Assembly (NCBI GenBank): GCA_035711465.1
Contig: DASTCC010000572.1
Span: 1-8,964 of the forward strand
DNA: 8,964 bases
Direction of reading: 5' to 3'
Source of the DNA: DASTCC01 sp035711465
GTDB lineage: Bacteria; Acidobacteriota; Vicinamibacteria; Vicinamibacterales; SCN-69-37
How positions within the stretch are numbered: position 1 is the stretch's first letter; each line of letters opens with the position of its first letter. Shown here piece after piece: positions 6,386 through 8,964 of the stretch. The notes under the pieces were generated by a model. It saw only the letters and a program-made list of their open reading frames with translations, was not told where the DNA came from and did not search any database. Position numbers and translations under genes: made by a program.

Positions 6386-7186
6386 ATGCCGGACCCGCGC
6401 TTCGGATCAGTCCGCCTCACCACCGGCCCGACGATGCACTTGGCCGAACAGGGTCGCGCCGACGGTCTGCCGGTCCTGATGCTGCACGGCTGGCCCGATT
6501 CCTGGTTCTCCTTCAGCCGCGTGATGCCGTTGCTCGCGCCGGCAATCCGCGCGGTTGCGATCGACCAGCGCGGCTTCGGCGAATCGCGGTTCGCCGACGG
6601 CGACGTCGCCATGGACGACTTCGCCGACGACGTCATCGCCTTGCTCGATCACCTGTCGATCGACCGTGCCGTCGTCGTCGGCCACTCGTTCGGCAGCTTC
6701 GTCGCACGGCACGCGGCGGCGCGGTACCCCGACCGGGTCACACGGTTGGTCCTGATTGGGACCGGTCACAACGCGGCCAACGCCGTGACGCGCGAGGTGC
6801 TGCAGTCAATGTTGACGCTGCCGGATCCGGTGCCGGAAGATTTCGCGCGCGCGTTTCAGGCCGGCACCGTCCATGCGCCCGTGCCCGAGCCTTTCTTCGA
6901 TCGAATCGTGGCCGAGAGCCTCAAGCTGACCAGCCCGCTGTGGCGACGCATCTTCGATCGGCTGCTTGCGCACGATCACACCGCGCTCCTGCCAGACATC
7001 CGCGTGCCGGCGCTCGTTCTGTGGGGCGATCGGGACGCGTTGTTCCCGAGAGCCGATCAGGATCGCGTCGTCGCAGCGATGCCCGGCGCGAGGTTGATCG
7101 TGTATCCGGACACCGGGCACTGCCCGAACTGGGAGTGCCCCGAACGAGTCGCCGCCGACGTGAACGCCTTCGTCGACCCGCCGTGA
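6386..7186 (+). CDS. Alpha/beta hydrolase (serine hydrolase, epoxide-hydrolase-like fold)
   Basis: A 266-residue cytoplasmic alpha/beta-fold enzyme with no signal peptide and normal length for the family. Seen: the oxyanion motif LMLHGWPDSW (31-40), the DQRGFGES strand-loop (60-67), the nucleophile elbow GHSFGS (99-104, Ser101), the acid in LWGDRDALFP (212-221, probably Asp217), and the catalytic histidine in DTGHCPNWECPE (242-253, His245). The HGWPDSW and DQRGFGES strings resemble epoxide hydrolases and haloalkane dehalogenases. Those enzymes use Asp as the nucleophile, so Ser101 here points to an esterase, C-C hydrolase, lactonase or cofactor-free haloperoxidase-like activity. The substrate-defining cap lies around 130-200. 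Start chosen at 6386 because of the GGGAG at 6374-6378. It is transcribed alone, divergent from the glycosyltransferase and convergent with the GH43 gene, 19 bases apart. Confidence 0.9.
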   Translation: MPDPRFGSVRLTTGPTMHLAEQGRADGLPVLMLHGWPDSWFSFSRVMPLLAPAIRAVAIDQRGFGESRFADGDVAMDDFADDVIALLDHLSIDRAVVVGHSFGSFVARHAAARYPDRVTRLVLIGTGHNAANAVTREVLQSMLTLPDPVPEDFARAFQAGTVHAPVPEPFFDRIVAESLKLTSPLWRRIFDRLLAHDHTALLPDIRVPALVLWGDRDALFPRADQDRVVAAMPGARLIVYPDTGHCPNWECPERVAADVNAFVDPP

Positions 7187-7205
7187 TCGCTCGTCACTTC
7201 AAGCC

Positions 7206-8174
7206 TCAGGTGATCTTCACTGGTCGTATCGTCCCGTCGCTGTTGAAGAACATCTCGTCGATGCAGACGACGCGATGGTTCCGATCCGTCTCGCCGAGCG
7301 GGCGGCGGTGATAGACGATGAACCAGCGGCCGGATTTCGGATCCTGCAGAATCGAGTGATGGCCGGCGCCGGTGGCGACAGCCGGATCCTGCTCGAGGAT
7401 CTTGCCGATGCGTTCGAACTTGCCGAGTGGTGACTCGCCGATGGCGTAGGCGACGGCGTAGTTCGGGCCGGTCCAGCCGCCCTCGGACCACATGAAGTAG
7501 TACTTGCCGTCCTTCTTCAGCATCCACGAGCCTTCGACGTAGCCCTGCGGCGTGATCTCTTTGAACGTCGCGCCGTCGGCGAACGGCACGAAGCCGTCGA
7601 TCTCGCGATTCAGCCTGACGATGTTGCAGTGCCGCCAGCCGCCGTAGGTCATGAACAGCGAGCCGTCGTCGTCCGCGAAGACGAACGGATCGATCGGCTG
7701 CGCGCCGTTGTGGAACCTGTCGATGAGCGGGCGGCCGAGCGCATCCTCGAACGGGCCTGCGGGACGGCGCGCGCGGGCGACGCCGATGCCGCCAGGCTGC
7801 TGGTCGTTCTGAATGTCGTTGGCGCTGAAGAACAGGTAGTACCAGTCCCCCTGTTTCGTGATCGTCGGCGCCCACATCGCGCGGCGAGCCCACTTGACGC
7901 GATCGGTGTCGAGAATCCTCGGGTGCTTCGTCCAGGTGACGAGGTCCTGGGACGAGAAGGCGTCGAGAAAGAGCTGGTCGTTGTACGGCGCCGAATAGGT
8001 CGGGAAGATCCAGTACTCGCCCTCGTAGAAGCGCACGTCCGGATCCGCGTACCAGCCGGCGATGATCGGATTGGCGGCTCGCGCCAGCGGCGCCTGCGGC
8101 AGTCGCGACAACAGCGCTCCGGCCGACAGCACGAGCGAGTCCTGCAGGAATCCACGCCGCGAGATCGTCGTCAT
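7206..8174 (-). CDS. Tat-exported glycoside hydrolase family 43 enzyme
   Basis: A 322-residue single-domain five-bladed propeller hydrolase, most likely an arabinan/arabinoside- or xyloside-cleaving enzyme acting in the periplasm or outside. The N-terminus has a twin-arginine motif (SRRGFLQ, 5-11), a hydrophobic stretch and an Ala-rich end (APLARAAN), so it is probably exported folded through Tat. The three family 43 catalytic acids are visible: the base in GWYADPDV (Asp44), the pKa-modulating Asp in QPIDPFVF (Asp162), and the proton donor in GYVEGSWM (Glu214). Other family strings are SSQDLVTWTKHPRIL (74-88), MWAPTITKQGDWYYLFFS (100-117), TGAGHHSIL (268-276) and WFIVYHRRP (284-292). There is no carbohydrate-binding module and no sugar transporter beside it. 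Substrate cannot be set from sequence alone. It starts 15 bases after the mgtE stop with only a weak ribosome site, so translation may depend on the upstream gene. Confidence 0.92.
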   Translation of the reverse strand: MTTISRRGFLQDSLVLSAGALLSRLPQAPLARAANPIIAGWYADPDVRFYEGEYWIFPTYSAPYNDQLFLDAFSSQDLVTWTKHPRILDTDRVKWARRAMWAPTITKQGDWYYLFFSANDIQNDQQPGGIGVARARRPAGPFEDALGRPLIDRFHNGAQPIDPFVFADDDGSLFMTYGGWRHCNIVRLNREIDGFVPFADGATFKEITPQGYVEGSWMLKKDGKYYFMWSEGGWTGPNYAVAYAIGESPLGKFERIGKILEQDPAVATGAGHHSILQDPKSGRWFIVYHRRPLGETDRNHRVVCIDEMFFNSDGTIRPVKIT

Positions 8175-8189
8175 GGTGCGGAGTCTACG

Positions 8190-8964
8190 TCAAAGCAACG
8201 TGCCGCGAAGCACGACGACGGCGACCGAGAAGTAGATCACGAGCCCGGTGACGTCGACGAGCGTGGCGACGAACGGCGCCGACGAGGCGGCCGGATCGAA
8301 GCCGAGGCGTTTCAGCAGGAACGGCAGGAGCGATCCGCTCAGGCTGCCCCAGAGGACGACGCCGACGAGCGCGACCGCGACGGTGATCGCGATCAGCAGC
8401 CAGTGCGGCCCGTACATGTCGGAGAACGCCGACCACAGCGTGATGCGCATGAAGCCGACGCTGCCGAGGATGCCGCCGAGCGCGAGGCCGGCGAAGATCT
8501 CGCGCCGCATCACCCGCCACCAGTCGCCGATCCGCACCTCGCCGAGCGCCAGCGCGCGGATCACGAGCGTCGACGCCTGCGATCCCGAGTTGCCGCCGCT
8601 CGAGATGATCAGCGGCACGAACAGCGCCAGCACGACCGCGCGCGAGATCTCCTCCTCGAACGCGCCCATCGCCGTCGCTGTCAGCATCTCGCCCAGGAAC
8701 AGCGCCGTCAGCCAGCCGGCGCGCTTCTGGATCATCTTCAGGAACGGGATCTCCATGTACGGCTCGTCGAGCGCTTCCGATCCGCCGATGCGGTGGATTT
8801 CCTGCGTGGCCCTCGCTTCCGCCACATCGAGCACGTCGTCGATCGTGACGATGCCAATGAGCATGCCCGCGGTGTCGGTGACCGGAAGCGCCGACCGATC
8901 GTATTCGCGGAACGCCGCGATCGCCGTCTCCTGATTGTCGGTTGCCTTGAGCGCGACGAAGCGC
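8190..8964 (-). CDS. mgtE: MgtE-type magnesium channel/transporter, C-terminal part
   Basis: The N-terminal part lies outside the window. Reading continues in frame from base 8963, giving 257 visible residues. MgtE is a homodimeric Mg2+ channel of the inner membrane, gated by cytoplasmic Mg2+ through N and CBS domains. Seen: the end of a CBS domain (SALPVTDTAGMLIGIVTIDD, before base 8830), a plug-like connecting helix (PFLKMIQKRAGWL), then five membrane helices. Hallmarks are PLIISSGGNSGSQASTLVIR in the second helix and FDPAASSAPFVATLVDVTG in the last pair. The Asp of LVDVTG (codon 8253-8255) corresponds to the pore Mg2+-binding Asp of Thermus MgtE (Asp432 by recollection). The protein ends normally at LRGTLL. 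An ATG at 8864 lies inside the CBS domain and is not the start. The GH43 gene follows 15 bases after the stop. Confidence 0.95.
   Translation of the reverse strand, partial: RFVALKATDNQETAIAAFREYDRSALPVTDTAGMLIGIVTIDDVLDVAEARATQEIHRIGGSEALDEPYMEIPFLKMIQKRAGWLTALFLGEMLTATAMGAFEEEISRAVVLALFVPLIISSGGNSGSQASTLVIRALALGEVRIGDWWRVMRREIFAGLALGGILGSVGFMRITLWSAFSDMYGPHWLLIAITVAVALVGVVLWGSLSGSLLPFLLKRLGFDPAASSAPFVATLVDVTGLVIYFSVAVVVLRGTLL

Noticed and set aside
7183..7205. Possible bidirectional terminator between the hydrolase and GH43 genes
   Set aside because: Only a four-pair GTGA/TCAC dyad (7183-7197) is present, with no T-run; too weak to call.
1..8964. Novel defence, mobile or biosynthetic system
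   Set aside because: No integrase, transposase, nuclease, helicase, toxin-antitoxin pair, array or synthase is visible; all seven genes fall in known families and their order looks like ordinary chromosome.

Overview
The window is GC-rich, densely coded bacterial chromosome. It probably comes from a soil or environmental member of the Acidobacteriota, possibly Vicinamibacterales-like. This placement is an inference. It rests mainly on a full-length permease of the 'acidobacterial duplicated orphan permease' (ADOP) type that has no ATPase beside it, plus the high GC content and a glycosyltransferase-TPR fusion of a kind often seen in such genomes. There are seven protein genes, two of them cut by the window edges. 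I see no tRNA, rRNA, CRISPR, insertion sequence or phage gene.

Layout, left to right. (1) The C-terminal part of a sodium:solute symporter (2-850, +), followed by a hairpin. (2) A 165-base gap with an AT-rich patch holding two overlapping dyads, a likely operator or promoter for the next gene. (3) A small exported lipocalin-like (DUF1579-type) protein (1016-1603, +). (4) A convergent minus-strand pair: a membrane GT-C glycosyltransferase with a TPR tail (6280 to 4121) and, 78 bases downstream, the ADOP permease (4042 to 1628). A strong hairpin overlaps the glycosyltransferase stop codon. (5) A divergent intergenic region (6281-6385) with GC-rich dyads. (6) A serine alpha/beta hydrolase (6386-7186, +). 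(7) A second minus-strand pair: the C-terminal part of an MgtE magnesium channel (8964 to 8190) and, 15 bases downstream, a Tat-exported family 43 glycoside hydrolase (8174 to 7206).

The genes do not form an obvious pathway. Symporter, permease and MgtE are envelope transport proteins, the GT-C/TPR protein probably works on envelope glycans or protein glycosylation, and the GH43 enzyme probably trims arabinose- or xylose-containing plant polymers outside the cytoplasm. I find no convincing undescribed multi-gene system. The points most worth a second look are the replaced Na2-site residues in the symporter, the double dyad at 938-959, the stop-codon hairpin at 4096-4122, and the tight mgtE-GH43 arrangement.
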